From Eleginops maclovinus (lineage: Eukaryota; Chordata; Actinopteri; Perciformes; Eleginopidae): a stretch of DNA of 64,000 nucleotides. Positions 51,711 through 64,000 of the stretch are shown in pieces (position 1 is the stretch's first letter; each line of letters begins with the position of its first letter). The stretch spans positions 11,901,043 to 11,965,042 of the forward strand of contig NC_086362.1 in assembly GCF_036324505.1 (NCBI RefSeq), written 5' to 3'. The position numbers were made by a program, and so were the translations under genes. The notes under the pieces are model-generated. The model saw only the letters and a list, made by a program, of their open reading frames with translations, had not been told where the DNA came from and searched no databases.

Positions 51711-53608
51711 TTTATTGCTGTCTGATAGATAAAGTGGATTGTGAGTGGGTCTGGTGGGAAGGGTGTGAGTGCATTGTGCATGTCTGCAGCTGACTGTCAT
51801 CACTTGGTTGATCGATTTGTGTGTGTTCGTGTTCAGATCTCAGTGCAATGGTGCTTTCAGCATGCAAGTTGTATGCCACCTTGACTACAGTCTGGTTATA
51901 AATGAGTGCTGTTGGTATGTATTTATTCTAATCTGCAGTCAAACCAGGCCATGAATCCTGCTCTGTCGGCCCAGCCAATATGATCTGAGCACACATTATT
52001 CCCATATGGCGGTACAGTGTGTCTGTGCTTGGCATGCCCAGGCCTGTGACCGCCTGTTTGACATGCCACTGTGTCGGCTGGTGTGACGCCATGCTGAACC
52101 AACCCATCTGCTCCAGGCCGAGCTGGCACAAGGGAGGAATCATTGGAGGCAGGCATGAGGAAAAGGGCATTGGACCTGGGGTTTGGCGAGGCATGGCATC
52201 CAAAAATCTCCTGAACTACTGCCCCCGAAAAGGTCCAGAGCATAAACAAGGGTGTGATGGAGTGTGAGAGTGCTTATATTTTCAGTAGAGACGAAGCGAG
52301 TGAAAGGGTTAAGCTGTCCACCTCAATAGCTGCAGAAAAGTCCCAAAAGCATTCAACTGTTGCTGAAGTCTTTATTATGTAAATGAATGCTGATCAAAGT
52401 ATTATCAAGACTGGTGTTTGCATTAATTAAATCCATTCTTAACTGCCATAGACAGTCATTTCAAAATAGAGTCCCACAAATTAAACCAAATTGTAATATG
52501 TTGATGGCATTTTGGAAAATATATTCGAGTATGCTGCTTTACAAAACAGAAGCTATTTGTGTTCCTCATGGTGATAGCCAACTGAATGTCATAGTTTACT
52601 CAACTATGTATTCCTCGTTACATCATGATATAGAGGTGTATGTATTGTAGGTGGATTGCTGTAGGATTAGTTTTGTGTTTGATAATGTGTGTAGGTCCTA
52701 GGTGTGGGAGTGTGCATGTTTTAAATGTAGCCACAATGTGGTACCTACATACTGATTGGGGATTTCTGATAGAAGACAGATAAGAAATTGTTCATTTTTA
52801 GTCAACATCATTCAAAATGTGTACAATGTCAGGTTAGTTATGAAGTTATGGAAGGAACATTTACTCTATGTGAAGCTTCCAGAGAACACATTCAATACAG
52901 TGCCCTCAAACACACGCCATATGTGTGATTATGTGTAATCCCCAAGTTATCATCAAGTGTTTCAGGATACCTCAGGGGTCCCTTTCTGTGCAGCAATGAG
53001 ATGTTCAGTGTTTATAGGATTTGTTATTTTGGGTGGGAGGGGAGCATTCAGCCGTTTGAACTTAAGAGGCAACACACTGTGAGTAGAAACACACAAAAAA
53101 TCAATAGCAAGCCAAGCGGATGCATAGCAGATGCAATTCGGGAAGGTGCTTTAGAAGTGGGGATACAGTAACAGGGACGGATCACTTGTTTGTGGATTGT
53201 GTGCAGAGAGTAGCTACAGCACAGCAGAGTCATCTGAGGTTAAAGTGAACCAGCAGAAGAAGAGGGTTGTTGGAGAGACAGACAAGGAGACGACAGAAAG
53301 GGAGAAAGTGTGTGTGAGGCAGAGTGGGGGCGTTCCTCTTCATTACCGACACTAAGGAGCCATGCCAGGAGCACAGATGGTAGAGGAGAGACGGGGCATG
53401 GGGTTGGCACATAAACTGCAACACACACTTGCACACCGCATACGTTCACACACTCTAACTGACGTAAAAGAAATGTGTAAATCTAAAGAATAAGTCATCA
53501 AAGCTCATTATGCTCTCCTTATATTTGTGATATATAATCTAGCTATAAAAAAAAAACCACACATTACCATAAATATTGTCCTCTAGATCACCTGCTTACT
53601 TTCACTCA

Positions 53609-53716
<108 letters not shown>

Positions 53717-53834
53717 TGTGTGTCATCCATCCATCCTGTGGTGTTCCTGTGCCACTCTTGGCCAGGAAAGAAGATGTGCTGACACTGCACTCCTCCCCAT
53801 ATCTATTGGCAGTCTCACCTACTCAAACCCCCCC

Positions 53835-53937
<103 letters not shown>

Positions 53938-54033
53938 TTCTCCCATTCCATGGGAGATACTCTAACATAAGCCCTGAATTAAAAATTAACATCACCTTTT
54001 TGAAAACGCGTCTCTCCCTTTGCATCTCTTTCT

Positions 54034-54035
<2 letters not shown>

Positions 54036-54130
<95 letters not shown>
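54036..54130 (+). repeat. (CA)n microsatellite, 95 bp
   Basis: A perfect CA run preceded by TCTCT; it is the third block of the cluster. Sense-strand CA repeats are binding sites for hnRNP L in pre-mRNA (established knowledge). Confidence 0.97.
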
Positions 54131-54132
<2 letters not shown>

Positions 54133-56485
54133 AGACCCCCAATGGTCCAATTAGGAGCACTGGTCTGTTTGCACAACAGGAAGGCAGATCAGCATGTTTG
54201 TGTGTGGGAGATGTATCTATTGTGCACAGCATGTACTGCTCTCCTCTGCAAGTTTTAACGGAAGAGCAAGATCTCACACTTTCTCTCGATTTCTCTCTTA
54301 CACACATACACACACTTAGACCTCCTACAAATGTTGGAAGCAAAAGGACATGCAGTCTCAGCGTATAGCCTACAGTACCTACAGTACACCTAAGAAACGC
54401 ATACCACATACCCACACTGTAGCTGAAGTCCCTTTTTTACAAAAAATCCACCAAATATGATTGTTTTTTATACATCTATACACGCCATTTAACGTGGATA
54501 ATAAGCTGGATCCAGACAATAACTTTGAAAGCAGTCAACGAAAAACACCACTAATGGGTTTGTGAAAACTGCAACAACTGTGGGGGTTTTCTTCTGCATG
54601 ATCATGTTCAAATGTTAGATTAGATTTTGCTGTCAGCACAGTAAATGGAAATAAATGTTTTCCTGAAACGATGACATGTGTTTATCTCATTCTGATGTTT
54701 TTTTGGGCAGTTGTAAAATCCTTATCTTATAGTAGGTGTGTGTACTTCATGAAGCACGCATGCTTAATTTCAGATTTTGTGTCTGACACATGCTGGTACA
54801 GTCATATGTGTAGACACACAAGTTTACATTTCCATTTTGCATTATACACACTATTACAGAAAAAGCAAGCCTGCAGGGTAATTTCCCGTGGTTTCAGTTT
54901 TAAAGAACACATGTCCCTTTACATTGTATTCAATTCACCTACACAAGCATTAGCATATGTCTGTGTGAGTGTGTTCACATTCATTCAGTGTGTTTCCCCA
55001 GATGGGTGCACAGTAGGGGGTTGCCTGGGGTCTATCACCTGGTAGTGAAATGCTAATCATGAACATAAATATGTCCAACAGTCATACTGCACATGCACAT
55101 ACTCCCACTTTGATTACGACATCTCTTCTGTCTTGCTAAAAAGAGGAGGATTGAAACAAGATCAATCCTCCTCTTTTCCATATGCATTCACAAAGAAGCA
55201 CACATTGCAATTCCCCCTGTTCATCATTTGGTGTCTCTGGTTGGATTTCTATCCTCATATGCTGTTCTGCACGAAAGATCCACTTCAATTATATGGTTTC
55301 CACCTCAATCCCGACATTTTCTCTTTTCTCTTCTTCTAGCCCCTCCTTGGGTTCTCTTTTTCTCACATCCTCTTTTCTAACACTCAGCATCAGCGTCCTA
55401 CCTCTTTCCTCAGAGTGGGGCTGCTGAGCTGAGGATGAAACTGGACTGCAGTCTACTGTTCTTGTTCTAAGGTGTACATGCGTGTGCGGGTGCTTGAATG
55501 TGCGTGTTTGCTGAAACGCATGACCTAAACCCCCAGTTTCAGGCAGTAGGGCACTTTCCTGTTCTGTTGAGTGTTTGGTCTAGTTCAGTGTGTTCTATTC
55601 TTAAATGGCTTGTGACATTCTCTTGAGGTCTTGCTCAGTCTTCCACCTACCCCTACGTGTTTTAGAATGCTGCCTAGATGTCCTCCTGTGTCATTGAGAT
55701 CCTAGTATTATTAAGTTTTGCGTATATAATTTGTTATATAAGTTTTAACCTCCGTTTTACTTACTGCGACTTGTATGCCTGTTAACTGTCATTTTAGTGA
55801 TGAGTTTCTAGTTTGGAACCCAAAGGAACACCATTTCAAAGCCCCATAAGTCAATGAAAGTAGTAAGTGCAATATTTATTCCCAATATCTGACTTTGCAA
55901 TGATAGTTAGATTTGAAATCTAAACTCCCATTGCATATTAAGATACAGTAGCCATAGTAATGGGGTATAAGCTGTCATGTTAGCTCAGGAATCACGTTCA
56001 ATCCCTCCCAGCAGAATTTAACTTCCTCACACCCCCTGCTGTTACCCCTGACCCCTGAAATCTCAGCACTCTAAGTACATATGCTTAAGCGACCCTGACA
56101 ATGGCTCGCCCCCATGTATGACTGTGTGACTCATAGCTGGTTCTGTTGTGGTCTGCTTTTGCACCAGCACAGACACAGCAGGAACAGCCCGTGGCGTGCT
56201 GTGGCCCCGTTGTTTGGTCCGATACATTGGCGGGCAGTGATCGCTCCTCTTTGGCCGGCTTCAGGCCCTCTGGCCAGCATTAGATTTCCACGTGTTCGTT
56301 AGCTTAACAACATGTCGGGAACGCTCGTTGTGTTTGCTGTGTAGCCGCTAGCATGGGTCAGGGATGATTCTGAGTGACAACAGGGATGTTAGCTGGACCA
56401 CAATGCAATGCAACATAAACAAATTAAAATGCCTCATTGCCCTTCTATTTTAGGCGCCCTTGGTTTCTGAGAGGTCACCATGGGT

Positions 56486-56625
56486 ACATAGATAGAATAG
56501 AATCGGAGGATGAAACCCTCTTTATTAGTCACATACATGCACACAGCAGAGCACACACAGTGAAATTAGTCCTCTGCATTTAACCCATCCTAGTACTAGG
56601 AGCAGTGCGCAGTACGAGAACCATC
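56486..56625. mobile_element. Fragment of a common teleost dispersed repeat
   Basis: The stretch with GATAGAATAGAATCGGAGG, TTTATTAGTCACATACATGC, GTGAAATTAGTCCTCTGCAT and TTAACCCATCCTAGTACTAG, then GGAGCAGTG, resembles a repeat seen very often in fish genomes, recalled from general familiarity rather than a search. Its class (SINE, LINE 3' end or nonautonomous DNA element) is not settled here, and the borders are approximate. Confidence 0.45.
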
Positions 56626-59565
56626 TTAATCTTTCTGCCACATTTGCACAGTGACATCAAACTGAACATGCATCATCTATCATTTCCTGACTGTCATGAT
56701 ACAAATGTTGTCATCATTGACTGATGAGCAGCTTCTCTCTCCAAAGTTGTTTTGATTAGGGTTGAGACGTAATGATTACATTACTGTGTTGAAGTACTCA
56801 GGGCTGCAGCAGCGACCACATAGCCTGAATAGAGACTGATGGCAACACCCTGCAGCCATTGGCTGTCGGCTCGTGTTTCATTGATCCGATTGCATTAATC
56901 AAGGTTGTTTACAGAGTGAACACAGAGACCAATGATGGATGACTGCTGGTAATAATACAACGCTGTGCAAACATCACACCTCTCATTTACGGTGTTCACA
57001 GTCAATGACAATAATCTGCAATCATGGCTATTTTTACTCTATTTAGGAATCTCTTTGACATCTCTTTAGCTCACACGTGACACTTTAAGAGAGGGAGCTT
57101 CTGTTGATGTGATCACAGCCCTTTGCCCTGCTGATCTCCAAGACAGAGTGAAAGGGCACAAGTGGCAAGATGAGAATGAATTGCTTATTAATAATCGCCA
57201 GCTCGTTTATTAATGAGCCCTGTGTCCTCCTTTGTAGTTCGAGCAAAGAGTGCTTCTCTCTGCTTGTGGCGTAGTTAAAGGCTCAGTGGATCTACTGGCC
57301 CACTGGTCCTCAGCTTCTTGTTTGCAGTATACCTAGCCACTAAAATCAGCCTTCTGTTCACTTTCAACTTTTCTTCACACCAACACTAAGCACTTCATCA
57401 ACATGTGTCTTTGAGGCAGTTGAACAGCATTTTGAATCAGCATTCAGCCAATGTGCATTTCATACTTGTGAATTCACCAAGCTGTTTCTCCAACCATTAA
57501 CCCCTTTAAACCACCTTGAGACTTGTGTGACTTCTCTGTGCTTTTCCTCAATTGTGTTTTTACTGTGTGTTGCACTTTGCCCTTACAACCTAATGTAAGT
57601 CCCTCGCTGGTATTTTACCACCTTCTGCCCAGAGCTTTTTGTTGCTACGCTAGCCCAGGTCAGAACTGCCTATATATCTTTAGCCCCCTATTGTTGGTGA
57701 TATTATGGCCAAATAGCTCCTGTGTGCAGCAGTGGCCCCTGCTCTCCTGCAGCCTTTAGTAGCCAAGTCGAATAAATATTTCATGGACCCTAATCTAAAG
57801 GGCGGCCATTCCAAATAATTTGTGCTGCACTAGACTATTCTAACTTTTACGATCTTACATCAGCCAGCTCTGCCGCTGCTCTGTTGCACTTTCTTTCTAC
57901 GTTTTTGGCTTCAGTTTACTCTCCGTTTTTCATCTTCATGCCTTTTTATATTTCCCATTCTATCCTCCAATCTATCTTCATGTCAGCTTTAACTTCTCTG
58001 CTGGCAAATGTTGTCCACTCTTTGCAGCAGTAGCAGCCTTTTTTCTTTGTATTTACTTCACACATGGTGTGATCAAACATCTCTCTACCCAATTTCATGT
58101 GGCTGAAGACAAAAAGCCCATGAAAAAACAATATAATAAAAAAGTAACAGGAGTAAATGGAAAAAGATTTCTCGAGTGGGCCATGTGTGTGTGTTCCTGC
58201 CAGGCGAGGCCATCAATGATGGGGCTTTTTACTACTCTGGACTACATAATTTCAAACACAACTTGGAAGAGGACAATCATATTTTGCCAGGCTGTACTAT
58301 ATCATCATGGTGAACTCCAAATGCAATTCATACCATCCTCAGCAAGCCAACTAGTCAGGGAAGAGCCATTCCAAATATAAGATAGATAAAAAAGAAATAG
58401 TCAGTGCTAATGGTATGTTTTTAATGTCGTATTTCACGATAGCTTTTACTCCACTTCAAGGCTGCCTAAAAGCAAAGAGAGTACAGGAGGTGGCTTAATG
58501 GAAGTGACTAGTCTCCTCCGGCTTTCTGCTATTTCAGTCTGCCGTGCTGCCAATGAGGTGGAAGTCCCCCCTCAGTATGTTGTTGTTTACAGAATCCTCC
58601 TTCTCCCCTCTTTATCACTGATTGCATTCACCTCGGTGCCATGACACTGTGCATGCTCACTACTGGCAGGCCGTTATGACATCATCACAAGTTATATGAG
58701 GGATGATTTCCTTGTTGTTGTCCCATCTCATATGTCCCTACTCTTGTATGTCATATATTGAATCCTTAAAGAAATGTTGACATAGCTATTAATCAGCCAT
58801 CCCCTTGACTTTTAGCGATGAATCATTTCAACTCGTCATGGTGCCTTGAAAGTGGGATTTGTGACTCCTGTCCTAAACAACACCTTGACAGCTTGTCAGT
58901 TCCTCACGCTGTCGATTTCTTCAAATGTAGCTGTAATAGGGTTCTGTCATTGGCAGGATATATATATAGACTGTTCCACACTTTGAATATACACTTATGT
59001 AAATATTTCTCTAAAAGCCCTTTCTGCAATCTCATATGCCGTTGCATTAAATTGTCTCCTCCAGTGAATGTTAAACAACATCAATTGAGGTGAGCAGGGG
59101 AGATGGGATTTGAAGTGGAAAGGGGGAATTAGGGAGGGAAGCAGTTTGGGAGATGAGTGGTTAAAATATATGGTCCCTACTGTAAAGTAAAGACGTAAAA
59201 CATGACTTCACATAACGTTTGTTACACTGCATCTACAGCAGTCGTGGCTGCTTTTTTAAATGTACTTCCTCTACTGGTTAAGAGTTATTTTTTGTTTTTT
59301 TTGGTCCTGCTATTATTGATGACATCCTGCTGTACCCCTGTGAGCTTTTTGAAAGAATTCAATTTTACAGCCTGTCATGCCGGATATTCCTTTAATTTCC
59401 AGCATACCAGGAGAATCCATGGTGTGAATGTGTTCCGCAAACATGCAGGTTTTCTCCAATAGCACTGTCTCCTACTGTGTGTGAACTCTGTGTGTGGGTG
59501 CATGCGTAGGCACGCACAATACTCCCGCTGTCCCGTATGTGATGTGATTTCCCCCCCTACTACAG

Positions 59566-59685
59566 GCAAAGGACCTGAAACGCTGTTCGCGGGACAGAAG
59601 TTGAACGACAATGAGTGGCACACAGTGAAGGTGGTGCGCAGAGGCAAGAGCCTGCAGCTGTCTGTGGATAATGTCACAGTGGAAG
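59566..59685 (+). CDS. nrxn2: nrxn2 exon: middle of LNS4
   Basis: 120 nt, phase 1 in and out; acceptor CCTACTACAG|GCAAAGG, donor GTGGAAG|GTTAGT. It encodes [35 protein letters not shown] and VTVE, the strand-turn-strand with the LNDNEWHTV signature shared by LNS domains. [13 protein letters not shown] is the neurexin-2 version (neurexin-1 has KLTVDDQQAMTGQM). It directly follows SS3, so its first codon is Gly or Ser depending on microexon use. Confidence 0.97.
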
Positions 59686-60966
59686 GTTAGTTGTGTTCGG
59701 CACACTGAGGGATACATTTAAGGTTAGACTACAGTGATTGTACCGCAAAATCCAAATGTATTACACCACCACAACACGTCCACCCACAGAAGGTTAACAG
59801 TTTTGCCATTTGTCATTAAAACAACTTTTTAAAAACAGGAAGTGACTAATTAGGATAATAATGAATCAGACATTTAGGAGGCATACGGTGTGTGGGGGGG
59901 GGCGTTGTGCTTTACCTTTTAATTGTTCGCGTCTTCTGAGGTAATTCCAACGTCCTCTTCTCTTTTTCTCGTAAGGTCTCCTTCTGTTTTGTCGCTTGTT
60001 AGAAAAAACTAAATGGGTCACGAAATATACTTTGACGGCCATTAATATACCTGGGCGGCCCGCCCAAGTAAAGTATATGTGTGGGAAACCCTGCATATAT
60101 ACCAACAGGGAGTGAGCAGCTGTTTACAAAGGATGGAGCTACATGTTTTTACATCTGTTAATAAAATAGCAAGAGAAGGCTGAAAGGTCAAGACCAAGGT
60201 GGAATCAAAGTGATCACAATACTGTGGCCTGAGGGGAATGGATGTCAGGGCAAAGGATGAAGTAAGACATGAGAAAAAGATGTGCGCTAGATGAAGGAAG
60301 AGAGTGGGCAAGATGAGGCCAGAAACAAGCTATGAATGGCAAAGAAAACAGAAAAGAGCCCAGGGAGGACCTGCAGGGTTGACCAGGCTTCAGCAGGGAA
60401 GCCATTCTAATCGGCAGCTTGCCAAGCTCATTACTCCAAATCTACCAGTAAACACAATATAAGTTGTTGCATGTGTAGCAGTAATGAGATTTTCTTCAAT
60501 GTTATGCTTGTTTAGTTTCCTTCACAGCAGGTTAGACAATATAGGCTCAACCTTTGCGAACATATACAACAAACCATATACTGTATGGAGACTGCTTTGG
60601 CAAGCAACCAAAATCTATTTACTATCTAATCAGTATAATGAAGATATGCCAAAATGCCTGCACTGTGTTCTTACCACTAAATTACTATAGCAGGCATTTT
60701 AAATGCTAGTCCCTGAGCACTGCTTTACAGCTAAATGCATTTGAATATGTCCCTCACTATTTTAAGTTTGACTTGCAATTTCCAACTGATATTTAAAATA
60801 TCATTAATTGAAACTGAAATGTGTGTCTTCTTACACTACTTATATTACCTGTATCTTTGTATTTTCCCTTGATGCCCTGAACTGCTTAAAGGAGAACATT
60901 GCAATGACTGTGTTACCATTTGTATTTGGAGTTAACGCTCTTGTTTCTGTATCCTGCCCATTTCAG
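59686..60966 (+). other. nrxn2 intron, 1.3 kb, with an hAT-like repeat end
   Basis: No exon is seen. A probable hAT-type transposon fragment ends near 60093. The acceptor is CTGCCCATTTCAG. Confidence 0.7.
60020..60093. mobile_element. hAT-like transposon end fragment (probable)
   Basis: The segment carries a GC palindrome TGGGCGG-C-CCGCCCA (60052-60066) and closes with GTGTGGGAAACCCTG, i.e. CAGGGTTTCCCACAC inward, the style of hAT terminal repeats (CAGNGTTTCCC). The partner end was not found within the preceding 400 bp, so it looks like a truncated or solo end. An 8-bp target duplication could not be shown. Confidence 0.45.
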
Positions 60967-61348
60967 GTCAGATGACAGGTGCCCACACACGTCTCGAGTT
61001 TCACAACATTGAGACTGGCATCATGACGGAGCGGCGCTTCATATCCGTGGTGCCCTCAAACTTCATTGGCCATCTCCAGGGCCTGACTTTCAACGGGATG
61101 CCCTATTTAGACCAGTGCAAAAATGGCGACATCTCCTACTGCGAACTGAACGCCCGCTTTGGCATGCGCCACATCATTGCAGATCCGGTGACGTTTCGAA
61201 CGAAAGGCAGCTACTTAGCGTTAGCCACTTTGCAAGCCTACGCATCCATGCACCTCTTCTTTCAGTTTAAAACCACCACGCCTGACGGCCTGATGCTCTT
61301 CAACTCTGGAGACGGTAGTGACTTCATAGTCGTGGAACTGGTGAAAGG
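60967..61348 (+). CDS. nrxn2: nrxn2 exon: end of LNS4 and start of LNS5
   Basis: 382 nt, phase 1 in and phase 2 out; acceptor CATTTCAG|GTCAGATG, donor GTGAAAGG|GTGAGT. It encodes [40 protein letters not shown] and the [16 protein letters not shown] end of LNS4. LNS5 then begins with [40 protein letters not shown] and [14 protein letters not shown]. The paired Cys of [11 protein letters not shown] are kept. [15 protein letters not shown] and the DQC motif fit neurexin-2. The boundary between the fourth and fifth LNS lies inside this exon. Confidence 0.97.
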
Positions 61349-62611
61349 GTGAGTCCCATGTTATTTTAGTTAATTAAAAGATAAACTTTGCCTACTGTCA
61401 CAAAATACAGTCTTTCACCCATTGCTTTTGCGTTTTGCTTTAACAATGACAGTTAGTATGTTTAAATGCATTTCTCTCTTGGACTTTTAATCCTTTTCGA
61501 TCAGCTATTGACAGAACATGTGTTCCACCTCAAACACTGTGAGCAATAGCCATCCAGCCCATTTCCTGCTAAAGCTAACCTAGTTGCACTCTGTGGGAAA
61601 TACCGTGAGGTGTCTACTGTATCATCAATGAATCACCACACAAATCAAGAAAAGGGTTATGAACTATCCCTCATTAAAAATGTATGATCTACAACAAAAC
61701 AAAATATAGAACTGAACCACATTTTCTTTCCAAAGTGAATGCAGAATAGTGAGTCATTTTAATGCTAATCGGAGGATGCTGAATGGAAGTGACTTATATA
61801 AGTATATAAGTTGCCTTTAAAGATGCATATATCAAAGGGAAACAAAGTGGATACATATCAACCAGTCTTTTGGGTGTGCTTTTTACAATCCATTAACTGA
61901 TAAATGTTAATGAATAACTGTGCACACAATTATTTCTTCTGACTGCCAACGTATTTTGTAAATGTTCTATAATCTAGCACGCACTACAAATAAACTGGTT
62001 AAAATCAAAGCTGTTCATAATTATAGTATCAAAAAGAGGCTTTTGTTTGTGTATCTCTGTTCCTGCTGTGCACGGTTACAAAACAAAAGCCTGAGCTGCC
62101 TCTGCGGAACACAGACAAGGGGCTACATAAAGGAATTGGAATCAAGGTTAAAAAAAAACTCCTTGAATGAAACGGTCACAATAGCCCAAACACAAAGACA
62201 GCCATACATGGGTGGAAGGGGGGAATTGTGCTACCTCTTCCGCATAAGGCAGCTTTTGAAAAAAACATGTTTATTTTTCACGTGTCAAATCAGTAAATAA
62301 TCATATACCACTCAGCCTCAACCACTTAAACTGGTAACATTTTCTTTGAGATCATTAGATAATATGTAGAAGAGTGTTCCACTTCATTATGCTAATTGTA
62401 GGATGAGTGTTGTTGACTTACACCAGTCATCACTGTGTATCATTGATAGAAAACATGCTGTGATGAGAAAATACAGTTATAATACTAACTAGTTTAATTG
62501 ATTGTCCCCACTTTTCACAAATTAGTTTAATTCCCTTCTCTTCAAGAGCAGCTTTTGCATGGGATTTGCAATAACACAAACGCACTCTCACTCTGATGTG
62601 GTTCTGCACAG
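61349..62611 (+). other. nrxn2 intron, 1.3 kb
   Basis: No exon or repeat is recognised. It is AT-rich. The acceptor is GTGGTTCTGCACAG. Confidence 0.75.
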
Positions 62612-62802
62612 ATTTGTTCACTACGTCTTTGATCTGGGCAACGGACCGTCACTGATGAAGGGCAACTCAGACAAGCCACTTAATGACAACCAGTGGCACA
62701 ACGTGGTGGTTTCCCGGGACGCCAACAATGTACATACACTCAAGATCGACTCACGCACCGTTACGCAGCACTCCAATGGAGCCCGCAACCTGGACCTGAA
62801 AG
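62612..62802 (+). CDS. nrxn2: nrxn2 exon: middle of LNS5
   Basis: 191 nt, phase 2 in and phase 1 out; acceptor TTCTGCACAG|ATTTGT, donor CTGAAAG|GTAAGA. It encodes [40 protein letters not shown] and [20 protein letters not shown], then DLK. Mammalian neurexins have Y[IL]HYVF at the first positions, while this copy has [16 protein letters not shown] and [13 protein letters not shown] are neurexin-2 signatures. The rest of LNS5 (expected to begin G-[ED]LYIGG) and EGF-C lie right of the window. Confidence 0.97.
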
Positions 62803-64000
62803 GTAAGAGCACACCTTCCAGCGATAAGTCTTTAAGAAATGTTTAGTTTTGTATTGGTTTCTAAAAAGTTTTATCTTCAAAAAGCACAGTCATCACCACA
62901 CAGAGTTTAACCGTATTTTCTGAAAAGACAAATAGCCCAATTTTACCTTCGTATTTTTTCACAAGGATGACTGCCTGCACTGGAACAGATGCACTGTTTT
63001 TGTGTTTTGGTTTGTTTTTCTGAAATGTTGCACATTTCAGTTCAAGGACCCGCAATAAACAGAGGGAACTAAATGATGCTGCCAAGTGTAAATGTGTTTG
63101 CCAAACAACAGTGGACATGGGGGGAACTAAAACTTAACAAAAGCCTGGCAGCATCTATGCTAGCCGATCCTCTTCACCTAGGAAAGATGAGCCCCCCCTT
63201 TCAGCAAACAGTTAGCTCTACTGGAACGGTGCAATATAACATAAATATGTTCACCTTATTCCAACACTACAATTCAAAGAAAACATAACAAATCCTACCG
63301 CAAACAACAACAGCTCTACTCTTCATCCTTTTGGGCTTGGCTCTTTTGTGTTTGTACGTGTTTCTTACTTTATATACTCTTCACTTTTAGCCATAAAGCT
63401 ATGACTGTCTTTGATGGAAACACCTTAACTTGTTTGAATTCCTCCTTTTTGAATCATCTTCAAGTAATAGCCGTGGTAACAGAGCACTTACATGTGAATA
63501 GGCGCCTCTGTTCTGCTGGGAGACTTAGGCTGGATGCACAAGTTATTGTAATCTTCAGACCTCTGGTTTTCAGGTGTGTTATTTGGATGCTTGAGAGTGG
63601 TTGCCTGCAGTGCCAAGAAGTGATAGCAATGGAATAAAAAGTAGAAAGTCAACAAGAAAGACATACAAGTGTGTGTCTGTAGCAATATTAAGATAAGCTC
63701 TGGATGATTCACTTTGATTCAGTCTGTGTCATGTCCCAGAGTTTGGAGTGCTCTTGAGGCTACTGCTGCTGGTTGTGTAAGACACATCAGAAGTCAGGCC
63801 GATACCCCAGGGCCACTGACGGATTTGAAGAGTCAAAAGATCAAAAGAGGCCAGCAGCTTTTTTGGGAAGACATGATTTATTGACAGACTGTTTACAGTT
63901 TGTGTCCATCGGGGGTATGCACAGTGCAATTAAAAAGGATAAGCATAAGGGGGGGGGGGGGGGGGGTCCTTACGCTGGGTTGCAGACAAGGCTACTGAAC
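62803..64000 (+). other. nrxn2 intron, beginning only
   Basis: The next exon, expected to continue LNS5 with LYIGGLSK-like sequence, is not present. This is AT-rich intron with a G18 run at 63949-63966. Confidence 0.75.
63949..63966 (+). repeat. G18 homopolymer
   Basis: Eighteen consecutive G near the window end. It is prone to slippage and to assembly error. Confidence 0.9.

Noticed and set aside
51923..52249. A nested gene on - within the largest intron
   Set aside because: No known domain, no start or splice support, and the frame is open on both strands because of base composition; kept only as a low-interest finding.

Overview
This is a vertebrate, almost certainly teleost fish, genomic window. 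The exons are short and GC-rich, with canonical GT/AG borders. They are scattered through AT-rich introns full of long (CA)n/(TG)n microsatellites, and a Harbinger DNA transposon of the kind common in fish lies at the left edge.

One host gene fills the window from about 8.0 kb rightwards on the + strand: an internal part of an alpha-neurexin. Ten exons were found (8016-8317, 19907-19951, 26845-27006, 33139-33577, 34892-35275, 37359-37562, 40667-40693, 59566-59685, 60967-61348, 62612-62802). Joined, they make 2256 nt of open reading frame, about 752 codons, with compatible splice phases at every junction. They cover LNS2, LNS3, EGF-B, LNS4 and most of LNS5. The signal peptide, LNS1 and EGF-A lie upstream; the rest of LNS5, EGF-C, LNS6, stalk, transmembrane segment and cytoplasmic tail lie downstream. 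Diagnostic residues ([87 protein letters not shown]) match neurexin-2 rather than neurexin-1 or -3, so the gene is called nrxn2. Which teleost duplicate (a or b) cannot be told. Two alternative microexons are present: splice site 2 (SS2), with two in-frame tandem donors giving 8- or 15-residue inserts, and splice site 3 (SS3), a 27-nt cassette.

The left 2.37 kb is the right part of a PIF/Harbinger transposon, probably inserted in an nrxn2 intron. It holds the 3' part of a HARBI1-like DDE transposase (+, one intron) and, tail to tail, a complete seven-exon Myb/SANT-like accessory gene (-, 243 aa, open in every exon). It ends in a GGGGCCTGTACTACGAA-type terminal repeat. The two genes' polyadenylation signals sit within 43 bp of each other.

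The rest is intron. I could support microsatellites, homopolymer runs, two probable fragments of other dispersed repeats (an hAT-like end near 60.09 kb and a common teleost repeat near 56.5 kb) and a few hairpins. I recognised no nested protein gene, tRNA or known non-coding RNA in the introns.
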